A DNA stretch of 52,585 bases from an uncultured Lachnospiraceae bacterium (GTDB lineage Bacteria > Bacillota > Clostridia > Lachnospirales > Lachnospiraceae): positions 1 through 52,585 of the forward strand of contig CALWSF010000026.1 of NCBI GenBank assembly GCA_944384125.1. The letters run 5' to 3'. A program made the translations under genes and the position numbers. The notes under the pieces were generated by a model that saw only the letters and a list, made by a program, of their open reading frames with translations, did not search any database and was not told the origin of the DNA. Positions 24,802 through 32,134 of the stretch are shown in pieces; position 1 is the stretch's first letter, and the number at the start of each line of letters is the position of its first letter.

Positions 24802-25935
24802 ATGAAATATTTTATTTTTAATAAAAGCACTGATTATGAGAGAGGTTTTTTCAGGGGATGCATCTATGACGGAAAAAGTGTAAGACTTCTTCCGGGTTTT
24901 GAGAGCGGAAGCTACATTTCCCGTCTGCTGGACAGCCGGGAGAAAGGAACGAGGTGGCATCGGATTGTCATGGAGGCTGATGCGCTCGGGGATGCATCGC
25001 TTCAGTTCACATTTTATGCGTCAGACGACGAACAGACTGTATTTAAGGGACGTAAATGGAAAATACAGGATCTGATCGCCGAACCGGATCTTACTTCTGA
25101 GGAGAAAAGAGAAGCCTTTGCTCCGTACAGAGTCCGCCTTGAACTTAATCCGGCGGATGCGCTTCTCTATGATGTACGGGGACAGTATCTGTGGTTCTGG
25201 GCTGAACTTCTGGGCCAGGGAAGTGAGACTCCGGAAATCAGAACAGTTCGAATAGATTTTCCGATGGAAAGCTGGAGTAAGTACCTGCCGGCTGTATACC
25301 GCCAGGATCCCGCCTCGCAGGATTTCCTGGAGAGATATCTGGGAGTTTTTCAGTCCGTTTATCAGGATATGGAGAGAGAGATACGCATATCGGCATCTTA
25401 TCTGGATCTGGGGACGGAAAATGAGGAATTTCTTCGATGGATGGCCGGGTGGATTGGCCTGCCGGACATCCACCTGTGGCAGGGAGACAAGCTGAGGCTT
25501 TTGCTGGAGGAAGCAGTTCCACTGTTTGTACAGCGCGGGACACGGAGAGGCTTTCTTCGTTTTCTGACTCTGTATTTTGGAGAAAAGCCGATTTTAGTAG
25601 AAAATTTTGAACTTGAAAAATACAGGAACGAGGGAGAAAAGGGAAAACAAATGTCCAGGCTCTACAATCTGGATGAGGGGAGCGCGGCGCTCCTGATTCC
25701 GGAGCAGTATCTCTCGTCTCCTCAGGAATATCAGACGGTTATCAGACTGATAAAGGACACAGCACCGGCACATCTTCAGGTAGTTATTATTCCTTTGAAG
25801 TCTATTTTATACCTGGGGAATCATTCTTATCTGGGAATTAACAGCCGGCTGGGACATTACAGACCGCTGCGGCTTGACGGACGCTCAAGGCTGCCGTTTA
25901 CGGCAATTACAGGTACACAAGGAGGAGAAACGTGA
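24802..25935 (+). CDS. Phage tail protein I-like baseplate component
   Basis: 377 residues with TAGGAG before ATG. After an N-terminal beta domain (about 1-150), residues about 160-250 carry the tail-protein-I pattern L-P-A-V-Y-R-Q-D, then F-L-E-R-Y-L-G-V-F-Q-S, W-M-A-G-W-I-G-L-P and V-P-L-F-V-Q-R-G-T-R-R-G. It ends with H-L-Q-V-V-I-I-P. This domain (TIGR02242-type) occurs in P2 gpI and in eCIS at the J-gene end. It probably caps the wedge and may connect to a fibre, though no fibre gene is visible. Overlaps the next gene by 4 bp (GTGA). Confidence 0.88.
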   Translation: MKYFIFNKSTDYERGFFRGCIYDGKSVRLLPGFESGSYISRLLDSREKGTRWHRIVMEADALGDASLQFTFYASDDEQTVFKGRKWKIQDLIAEPDLTSEEKREAFAPYRVRLELNPADALLYDVRGQYLWFWAELLGQGSETPEIRTVRIDFPMESWSKYLPAVYRQDPASQDFLERYLGVFQSVYQDMEREIRISASYLDLGTENEEFLRWMAGWIGLPDIHLWQGDKLRLLLEEAVPLFVQRGTRRGFLRFLTLYFGEKPILVENFELEKYRNEGEKGKQMSRLYNLDEGSAALLIPEQYLSSPQEYQTVIRLIKDTAPAHLQVVIIPLKSILYLGNHSYLGINSRLGHYRPLRLDGRSRLPFTAITGTQGGET

Positions 25936-27665
25936 AAAATTTAAAATATTTTCCCTTTGAGAGAAACAGATATTATTACGGGAAATTATTAACAGAGCAG
26001 GACTTTATAAATGAACAGAAATATCTGAACGATAAACGCCGTCTCGGAAATCGGTTTCTTCAGGGGGTCGGTGTGGCTGCCGGACTGAATGTGGTTCTGG
26101 TGGATGAAAAAAGTATTTCGGTTGAGGCGGGACTGGCATATGATTTTTCCGGCCGTGAACTTGTGGTGGATACTCCGGTCACGAGGCGTCTGTCAACAGT
26201 AGATGGGTTCGATTCCATTATGGAACGTTCCGTAAAGAATTACGTTTATCTGTGCATTGAGTATGATGAGAAGGAGATATCGCCGGCGCATAATGTGGCG
26301 GGAGATACACTGGAACAGAAGCAGGAGTATGACAAATATCAGGAGGGATACCGCCTGTATCTTACTGATCAGGAACCGGATTCCGTATCATCTGCACCTG
26401 ATGAATTTTATGAACAGACAAGGGTACTCTACAGGGATGCTTCCCTGCTTCTGACACAGACTATTCCTCTGTATATTCAGGAGGGGACCGCTTTTGAAAC
26501 GAAAATACGACTGGAAAATTTCGGGGCGGATACAACTGTCAGCATGCGGCTGCGGGAGGAACTGTCCTGCGTATCCTGTGCCGGGAAAAAAGAACTTGAA
26601 TTTATTCTCGATGAGACTTCATTGGAGCGGGGAGGAAGTACAGAGCGCACTTTTTCGCTGAAAACTCAGGGGATTACAGACGGAGAAGCTTCTTTCCGGA
26701 TCCGGCCGGAGAATCTGGAAATATCCGGAGAGCGGTCAGGAATGCATCCTGAAAAAGAAGTACTTCTGACAGCCTCTATCGGTGCTGCGGCTGTGTTTGA
26801 GGAATTGAAAAGCAGATATTATCAGGATGTCATGGAGGATGCAATCCGGGAGAATTATCCCCAGGGTATTTATCTTGCACGGATTTATCTGGTCGGTACA
26901 GGCAAGACATATCTGATAGATCGGATAGATGCGATGCCATTCAGTCAGTATGTCTACAGCGGCAGCCTCATGGCGGGAATGCTTCATTGGACAAGGAAAG
27001 AGATTGAGCAGCTGAGAAAGGACGTTTCTCTGCCGAACGGAACGGAGGAAAATTCTTCCAGGCGCAGCACACAGGCAGAGGGCTCTGACGGATGGCGTGC
27101 AGAAGGAACGGTGGAAATCCGGCTGGGGATTGGCGGAAAGCGGGGACAGAGATTTTTTTCCCACGAAATTTTCCACGGACTGGGGCTGGGGAATGTAAGA
27201 ATAACACTTTCTCTGACGGATGGAAAAAGAGCGGTTTATGGCTCTCAGGAAATATTTGAGGATGTGGAGCCAAAAGCAGAACTGGCAGCCAGTCTGGATA
27301 TGTCCAGAGGATGTTTTGTTATCGGTGTCCGGATGATAGAAGCTACAAGCATTCAGACAATGCAGGTGCACTGGACGGCAGAACGATTCTCCAAAGCAGA
27401 GGAAAAAGAACATCAGGACAGGAGACTTTATATCAGGCCGGGACATGTTGAAATGAAGGTCCGGGAGAGTGTTTATCTTGAAGCTGTATGTGAGGACTAC
27501 CCGGGTATGACAGTCATATGGCGCGTAAAAACGCCGGACGGCGGCACGGTAACGGGGGATGGCCTTTATACGGCTCCAAATATGAGCGGTGTATATGAGG
27601 TAACAGCTCAGTGCCAGGATGCACCGGAGCTCCGCTCGTCTCTGTTTATTGTAGTGAGGGAATAA
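25932..27665 (+). CDS. CIS-associated protein with conserved N-terminal YxxGKLLTxxDF motif and Ig-like C-terminus
   Basis: 577 residues from GTG 25932 with AAGGAGGAG upstream. The N-terminus (residues 1-90) has Y-Y-Y-G-K-L-L-T-E-Q-D-F, E-Q-K-Y-L-N-D-K-R-R-L-G-N-R, G-V-G-V-A-A-G-L and G-L-A-Y-D-F-S-G-R-E-L. I recognise this pattern from uncharacterised proteins in other eCIS loci. The middle contains a beta-rich insertion. The last 90 residues resemble a bacterial Ig-like domain (G-D-G-L-Y-T-A-P, Y-E-V-T-A-Q-C). No membrane segment. Probably a peripheral baseplate or surface protein placed where fibres would be expected; function unknown. Confidence 0.7.
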   Translation: MKNLKYFPFERNRYYYGKLLTEQDFINEQKYLNDKRRLGNRFLQGVGVAAGLNVVLVDEKSISVEAGLAYDFSGRELVVDTPVTRRLSTVDGFDSIMERSVKNYVYLCIEYDEKEISPAHNVAGDTLEQKQEYDKYQEGYRLYLTDQEPDSVSSAPDEFYEQTRVLYRDASLLLTQTIPLYIQEGTAFETKIRLENFGADTTVSMRLREELSCVSCAGKKELEFILDETSLERGGSTERTFSLKTQGITDGEASFRIRPENLEISGERSGMHPEKEVLLTASIGAAAVFEELKSRYYQDVMEDAIRENYPQGIYLARIYLVGTGKTYLIDRIDAMPFSQYVYSGSLMAGMLHWTRKEIEQLRKDVSLPNGTEENSSRRSTQAEGSDGWRAEGTVEIRLGIGGKRGQRFFSHEIFHGLGLGNVRITLSLTDGKRAVYGSQEIFEDVEPKAELAASLDMSRGCFVIGVRMIEATSIQTMQVHWTAERFSKAEEKEHQDRRLYIRPGHVEMKVRESVYLEAVCEDYPGMTVIWRVKTPDGGTVTGDGLYTAPNMSGVYEVTAQCQDAPELRSSLFIVVRE

Positions 27666-27668
27666 AAC

Positions 27669-28559
27669 ATGGTTATTCGCAACCTGGAAAGAGATTATAC
27701 AGTTATAAAGAAGTTTGAGGGGGAAGGCGATATTACTCAGTTTTTGTGCCAGAGCACAGAAAATGGGAATGACAGCTGGCACAGGCTGGCGCGCATTCCT
27801 CTGGATGCGGTGGATGGTCATCTGATTGCCTTTTTGCTGGGAGAGCTGAAACGTGAGGAGTTTGAGGATCTGGAGGATTATTTTACAGATGATGCGTATC
27901 TGTTCGTGGTAATGAGGCTTACTGATGCAGGAACGCTTGGGGAGAAACTTTCTCAGGAAAAAGTAAGCCTGAGAGAGCGGCTCTGGATGGCTCACGGACT
28001 GATAGAAAGGCTTGTTCTGGTTGCACCGGCTCCGTTTTTCTTCTGTGCAGCTATGGATGAAAAACTCATTCATGTGTCTGAAGCCGGGGATATAATGCTG
28101 GATTATGATCTGGCTCAGATCTGCGAGTATGGGAAGTTCAGTTTCGATTCCGGGTGCGGACGTCTTGGAGATGTGCTGGAACGTCTGTTTGCTGAGGAGA
28201 TAAAACTCCGGGCTTTTCCTGAAATGGAAAGACTGGCATACGGTTTAAAGCACGGCGAATTTGGAGAATATCTGGAAATTCATGAGTCATTTAACCGTAT
28301 TTTTGAAATATGGGAGAAAAAAACGGAGGCAGATCTGAAGCCGGAAAAGGCGTCTTTCCGTCTCTGGGAAAAAATAAAACAGGGAGTGAAATTCCTTAAA
28401 AATCTGATTCTTGCGGGAATTCTTGTGCTTGCGGCGGTTTATCTTGTTATTTCTGTCAGGGATTTCCTGAAAGAACCGGAAGTACATGTAAATTATCAGA
28501 AAATCGGAACACTGACAGTGCGTCAGCCGGAAACAGAAAATGGGGAGATGCAGGAATGA
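27669..28559 (+). CDS. Single-pass membrane protein with pseudokinase-like cytoplasmic domain
   Basis: 296 residues. The first 200 residues follow the outline of a protein-kinase C-lobe: a Y-L-F-V-V-M-R hinge-like strand, a helix with L-R-E-R-L-W-M-A-H-G-L, then K-L-I-H-V-S-E-A-G-D-I-M-L-D-Y-D-L-A. The last segment occupies the place of the catalytic and DFG loops but lacks the catalytic His-Arg-Asp. No Lys/Glu ATP site is evident. Residues about 244-262 form one strongly hydrophobic helix (L-I-L-A-G-I-L-V-L-A-A-V-Y-L-V). A 35-residue tail follows that should lie outside the membrane. This is the layout of EssB/YukC of type VII secretion. The similarity is by eye. It overlaps the MORN gene by ATGA. 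Confidence 0.6.
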   Translation: MVIRNLERDYTVIKKFEGEGDITQFLCQSTENGNDSWHRLARIPLDAVDGHLIAFLLGELKREEFEDLEDYFTDDAYLFVVMRLTDAGTLGEKLSQEKVSLRERLWMAHGLIERLVLVAPAPFFFCAAMDEKLIHVSEAGDIMLDYDLAQICEYGKFSFDSGCGRLGDVLERLFAEEIKLRAFPEMERLAYGLKHGEFGEYLEIHESFNRIFEIWEKKTEADLKPEKASFRLWEKIKQGVKFLKNLILAGILVLAAVYLVISVRDFLKEPEVHVNYQKIGTLTVRQPETENGEMQE

Positions 28560-30280
28560 AATTTAATGATTCGCCGGACTTGAAAAAAAGCATGAATAAT
28601 TATATAACGCGGGCAGGGCGTATGATTTTCATGCCGGTAACAATTCTGTTCCGGACGGCCCGCACAATGGTTCAGCCAAATACCATCGCGCGCAAGGCCA
28701 GCAACGATGTTCTGCAGGAGATGAAGAAGCTCAAGGAGCCGCCAAGAACGCTTAAGGCATACGTGGTTTTTGGGGAACATTATGTGGCGAAACGACTTCT
28801 TTTTCTGCTTGTGCTGGCAGTAATTCTGCTTCCGGCGCTGTTTTTAAATTTCGCTTTTCCGGTTATCCAGTCCCATTTCCTGACAAGAACAATGCCGGTG
28901 GATTCTGCAGATATTCAGAACTATACGGGACGTGTAAAGCTGACGGACCGTGCAACAGGCCAGATTCTGGTAAAGGGACGCCTGGAAGAGGGAAGAATCA
29001 GCGGAAATACCGTAGTATACGGGTATAATGGGAACCGGCTTTATGAGGGCGGCATGCAGATGGAAATGTATGACGGTTATGGAGAACTGTTCTATGAGGA
29101 CGGGAGCGCCTGTTATAAGGGAGATTTTTCCATGAACCTCTATGAAGGCCAGGGAGTTTCTTATTACCAGGGAGGCGGAATCTGTTATTCCGGTCAGTTT
29201 GTTTCAGGATTGTATGACGGCGAGGGAAGTCTTTATGCGGAAAATGGAAAACTCGTTTATGAGGGAGGTTTTGCTTCCGGAGTATATGAGGGGCAGGGAA
29301 AGCTCTACGGAGAGGACGGAAAACTGCTTTATGAAGGCAGTTTTGCCTCCGGTCTTTATGAAGGCAAGGGACGCCTTTATGACAGCGGGGGAGTACTTCT
29401 TTATGACGGGGAATTTGCTTCCGGTCTTTATAACGGCGAGGGGAAACTCTATGAAAATGGTTCTCTGGTATATGCAGGCGGTTTTTCTGACGGATCCGCA
29501 CAGGGGGAAGGAAAGTATTATCAGGATGGAAAGCTGATCCAGGATGGGACATATGAGGCAGACAGCTTTGTGGGCGGAAAAGTCGTACTGAAAGATGAGA
29601 ATGGAAATCTTCTGTATGAGGGCGGTTATCAGGATGAGAAATACGAGGGAGACGGCATTTTATACCGTGAGGACGGAGGAATTATTTATATAGGCCAGTT
29701 TGCAGGCGGCGTCTATGAGGGAAAAGGAATTTTGTATGATGAAGAGGGACGGATTCTTTATCAGGGAGAATTTGCGGATGGAATGTATGAAGGAACGGGC
29801 ACTCTTTACCAGGATGAAAAAAAATATATAGAGGGCAGCTTTGTGGCCGGATTCCCTGAAGGAGAGGGAAAAGAATATGATCCTGTAACGGGAAATCTGG
29901 TCTATGCAGGAAGCTTTCTTCAGGGGCAGTACTCAGGTGCAGGGACAGCCTATGATCCGCAGACGAAATTTCTTCGCTATGAGGGGAATTTCAGAGACGG
30001 ATTATATGACGGAGAAGGAACACTTTATGATGATGCGGGAGCTGTGATTTATAAAGGAAATTTTCAGCTGGGAGCTTATCACGGTTCGGGAACTGTTTAT
30101 GATGGGGCAACGGGAAAAATTTTGCAGGAAGGAGAATTCCGCAATGGTGTTCTTGTAACGTCAAAAGAGGAGCTGGAGGCCGGGGAGGAGACAAAAGCTT
30201 CAGAGGCCGGGCCGGGAGCTTCAGATGATGTCAAAGAAACTTCGGACAGTGTGTCGGAGGAGTCAGCAGCCGGAATATAA
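28556..30280 (+). CDS. Membrane-anchored MORN-repeat protein
   Basis: 574 residues. An 80-residue basic N-terminus precedes one transmembrane segment at about residues 81-104 (L-F-L-L-V-L-A-V-I-L-L-P-A-L-F-L). From about 158 to 528 there are roughly 16 MORN-type repeats of about 23 residues with core L-Y-E-G-x-F-x-x-G-x-Y-E-G-x-G. The Ser/Glu-rich tail is disordered. Taking the positive-inside rule, the basic N-terminus would be cytoplasmic and the MORN stack outside, facing the wall. MORN repeats act as membrane or protein scaffolds in other systems. It overlaps the pseudokinase gene by 4 bp, so the two membrane proteins are probably co-translated partners. A role as anchor or sensor for the CIS is inferred. 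Confidence 0.85.
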   Translation: MKFNDSPDLKKSMNNYITRAGRMIFMPVTILFRTARTMVQPNTIARKASNDVLQEMKKLKEPPRTLKAYVVFGEHYVAKRLLFLLVLAVILLPALFLNFAFPVIQSHFLTRTMPVDSADIQNYTGRVKLTDRATGQILVKGRLEEGRISGNTVVYGYNGNRLYEGGMQMEMYDGYGELFYEDGSACYKGDFSMNLYEGQGVSYYQGGGICYSGQFVSGLYDGEGSLYAENGKLVYEGGFASGVYEGQGKLYGEDGKLLYEGSFASGLYEGKGRLYDSGGVLLYDGEFASGLYNGEGKLYENGSLVYAGGFSDGSAQGEGKYYQDGKLIQDGTYEADSFVGGKVVLKDENGNLLYEGGYQDEKYEGDGILYREDGGIIYIGQFAGGVYEGKGILYDEEGRILYQGEFADGMYEGTGTLYQDEKKYIEGSFVAGFPEGEGKEYDPVTGNLVYAGSFLQGQYSGAGTAYDPQTKFLRYEGNFRDGLYDGEGTLYDDAGAVIYKGNFQLGAYHGSGTVYDGATGKILQEGEFRNGVLVTSKEELEAGEETKASEAGPGASDDVKETSDSVSEESAAGI

Positions 30281-30320
30281 TGCGAAAGCAGCGGCAAAGA
30301 TGGACAGTCAGGAAAGGAAG

Positions 30321-30893
30321 ATGAGCAGGGTGGGCAGTTATTCAGTGATTGCGGATACAGGAGAAAAACTGGTTGAGATATTGAGGAGAGGGCTGGTTCC
30401 GGAACTGATTGCCGATCCGCATGGAATCGGGCTTGCAAGTCCGTCTGAGCGGGGCGATCTGTCCCTGGGAATATGGGTTTATGATATCCGTGAGAGTGAG
30501 GAGATACGTGTAAGCGGAATGCAGAGTCAGGGACTGGACAGACAGAAATATCCCCCTATGTATCTGACTCTTTATATTATGCTGACGGCATACTCTTCCA
30601 GTGATATCAAGTTTCGTGCTGAACAGGAGCAGAGGATACTGGGAAAAGCGATGCAGCTTTTTTATGATAACAGTGTGATGCCTGTCCCTGCCGGAATTGA
30701 CATGCGTATTGAAAAAATAAGTCCGGAGATTCATGAGCAGAGAGAAATCTGGAATGCTTCAGATGTACCATACAGAACATCACTCTTTTACCGGGTTACC
30801 CCGGTGGAGCTGGAGTCTGAGAAGAGCCGACATGTTCGCCGCGTAACATCTATTGACATGACTGTTGAGGAGAAGGAGCGTGACCACGTGTGA
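30321..30893 (+). CDS. DUF4255 / Pvc16-family protein (probable tail terminator/cap)
   Basis: 190 residues if started at ATG 30321, following GGAAAGG; ATG 30300 is an alternative. It begins Y-S-V-I-A-D-T-G-E-K-L-V-E-I-L-R. It contains G-D-L-S-L-G-I-W-V-Y-D-I-R-E and Y-P-P-M-Y-L-T-L-Y-I-M-L-T-A-Y-S, then E-Q-R-I-L-G-K-A-M-Q and S-L-F-Y-R-V-T-P-V. This matches the Pvc16_N (DUF4255) family, which caps the sheath/tube in eCIS. Its 5' end overlaps the MORN gene if the longer start is used. Confidence 0.85.
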   Translation: MSRVGSYSVIADTGEKLVEILRRGLVPELIADPHGIGLASPSERGDLSLGIWVYDIRESEEIRVSGMQSQGLDRQKYPPMYLTLYIMLTAYSSSDIKFRAEQEQRILGKAMQLFYDNSVMPVPAGIDMRIEKISPEIHEQREIWNASDVPYRTSLFYRVTPVELESEKSRHVRRVTSIDMTVEEKERDHV

Positions 30894-31672
30894 GCGGAAT
30901 TCATATCAGAGCGCAGGCTGTAATTCAGATATTTGATGATTTTTCAGGTAAAGCGGTAGGTGCGGGAATGGTGCGTCCGGTGCTGCCGCAGAATGCATGG
31001 ATGGTTGCCAAAGAAAACGGAATTTATGTGCTTGGAGGGCTTGTACCTGATCAGAATTCAGGAAAATGTGTGATAGAACTGAAGAGTCCTGTATATGAAT
31101 CTTTTTTCTGTGAGCTGCCTGTTGCATCTGGCGAATGTCCATGCATCCGGGTAAGAATGACGCCCTCTGCTTCCATGCCGGTTCCGCCGGGGACGACGGT
31201 TCTGGAAGGAAAGGAAGAACCCGGAACCCGAGTGATGGTTATATGTATTTATCCGGCTTCTGAAATGAAACTGCTGAAAGATGCACAGGGGGAAAAAATA
31301 CAGATTTACCGGGAACATGGAGAGGAGCTGGGGGGCCGTACGATTGCCTTTTTTGAAAAAGGAAAATTTTCTGAGGCCGTTCGGGTCGTGTATGAGGATG
31401 AAGGATTCTCTGTACTGGAACAGCCGGTAAAAAAAATATACAGGCGGGCCGGAACGGGAATTTACTGCGTGCAGGAAATAAAGACGGACGACAGAGGAAA
31501 CTTTTATCTGTGGCTGAACAGGATACCGGATTCGGGATGTGAGTGTGTGATTCTGACTGAAAAAAACGGAGAGATTATCAGAGAGTATAAAGAACAGATT
31601 CAGCCGGGGATTCGGAACAGATTTTCTGCATATGAAACTGGAAAAAAAGCCGGGAAGAGGGAGGATAAGTAA
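30890..31672 (+). CDS. Hypothetical CIS-cluster beta-rich protein
   Basis: 260 residues from GTG 30890, overlapping the DUF4255 stop (GTGA). The N-terminal half looks like one or two small beta-sandwich domains (A-V-I-Q-I-F-D-D-F-S-G-K, then G-I-Y-V-L-G-G-L-V-P). It contains P-V-P-P-G-T-T-V-L-E-G and Y-R-R-A-G-T-G-I-Y-C-V near the middle and end. No transmembrane segment. DUF4255 genes are often followed by a carboxypeptidase-regulatory-like beta-sandwich protein in eCIS loci, and this fits that pattern. The precise function is unknown; a sheath-cap or tip accessory role is a guess. Confidence 0.65.
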   Translation: MSGIHIRAQAVIQIFDDFSGKAVGAGMVRPVLPQNAWMVAKENGIYVLGGLVPDQNSGKCVIELKSPVYESFFCELPVASGECPCIRVRMTPSASMPVPPGTTVLEGKEEPGTRVMVICIYPASEMKLLKDAQGEKIQIYREHGEELGGRTIAFFEKGKFSEAVRVVYEDEGFSVLEQPVKKIYRRAGTGIYCVQEIKTDDRGNFYLWLNRIPDSGCECVILTEKNGEIIREYKEQIQPGIRNRFSAYETGKKAGKREDK

Positions 31673-32059
31673 ATGGGATTTTGTGTGTGCGGCGGAGCTG
31701 TGCTGGCGTGCAGCTTTGGAATGGCGCCTTCCACAATGAATGTTCTGCCTGCGGCCAGAGTTATGTCAGCGATGCCGCTGGCAACTATCATGGATAATGT
31801 TCCCATGGTTAATATAATGCCTTTCGGAATGTGCTCTTCTCTTGCAAATCCGACGGTTGCGTCCGCAACAGCCGCTGCTCTCGGGGCGCTCACGCCGATG
31901 CCGTGTGTGCCGGTTATTGCAGGACCATGGGCACCGGGGTCGCCTACCGTGCTCATTGGCGGAAAACCGGCACTTAATAACAGTTCCAAACTGATGTGTG
32001 CGTACGGCGGCGTAATTCAGATTTCTAATCCGGGAACGACGAATATTCAGGTAAAATAA
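31673..32059 (+). CDS. PAAR-like spike tip protein (DUF4280)
   Basis: 128 residues, Gly/Pro/Met/Ala-rich and Cys-containing, directly after the preceding stop and GGGAGG. It starts C-V-C-G-G-A-V-L-A-C-S-F-G, carries A-T-I-M-D-N-V-P and N-I-M-P-F-G-M-C, then P-M-P-C-V-P-V-I-A-G-P-W and L-M-C-A-Y-G-G-V-I. This is the DUF4280 PAAR-like family, which sharpens the spike in T6SS and CIS and can carry effectors. The N- and C-terminal Cys residues may bind a metal at the tip. It lies 12 kb from the needle gene; in Afp the tip gene is adjacent to gp25. Confidence 0.9.
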   Translation: MGFCVCGGAVLACSFGMAPSTMNVLPAARVMSAMPLATIMDNVPMVNIMPFGMCSSLANPTVASATAAALGALTPMPCVPVIAGPWAPGSPTVLIGGKPALNNSSKLMCAYGGVIQISNPGTTNIQVK

Positions 32060-32070
32060 AAAGTAATGGG

Positions 32071-32097
32071 CGGACAGAGATAATATCCATCTGTCCG
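32071..32097 (+). other. Intercistronic hairpin before the membrane receptor genes
   Basis: CGGACAGA (32071-32078) pairs perfectly with TCTGTCCG (32090-32097) around an 11-nt loop, in the 75-bp gap after the PAAR-like gene. There is no T-run, so it is more likely an mRNA processing or stability element than a strong terminator. It marks the border between the structural genes and the receptor genes. Confidence 0.5.
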
Positions 32098-32134
32098 TAT
32101 GGCAGAATAAAATCAAAAATGGCAGGGAAAATGT

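Noticed and set aside
26736-28073. 445-codon open frame on the minus strand
   Set aside because: It is antisense to two well supported overlapping CIS genes, with Cys/His/Ile-rich composition typical of a shadow frame.
29160-29480. DNA tandem repeat or CRISPR-like repeat
   Set aside because: The roughly 69-bp periodicity is explained by MORN protein repeats; the repeats are diverged and in frame throughout.
9371-32059. Type VI secretion system or R-type tailocin
   Set aside because: There are no TssJ/L/M/B/C genes, and LysM adaptor, DUF4255, DUF4280 and AAA+ genes point to the eCIS-type family; no tailocin fibre or lysis genes are in the cluster.
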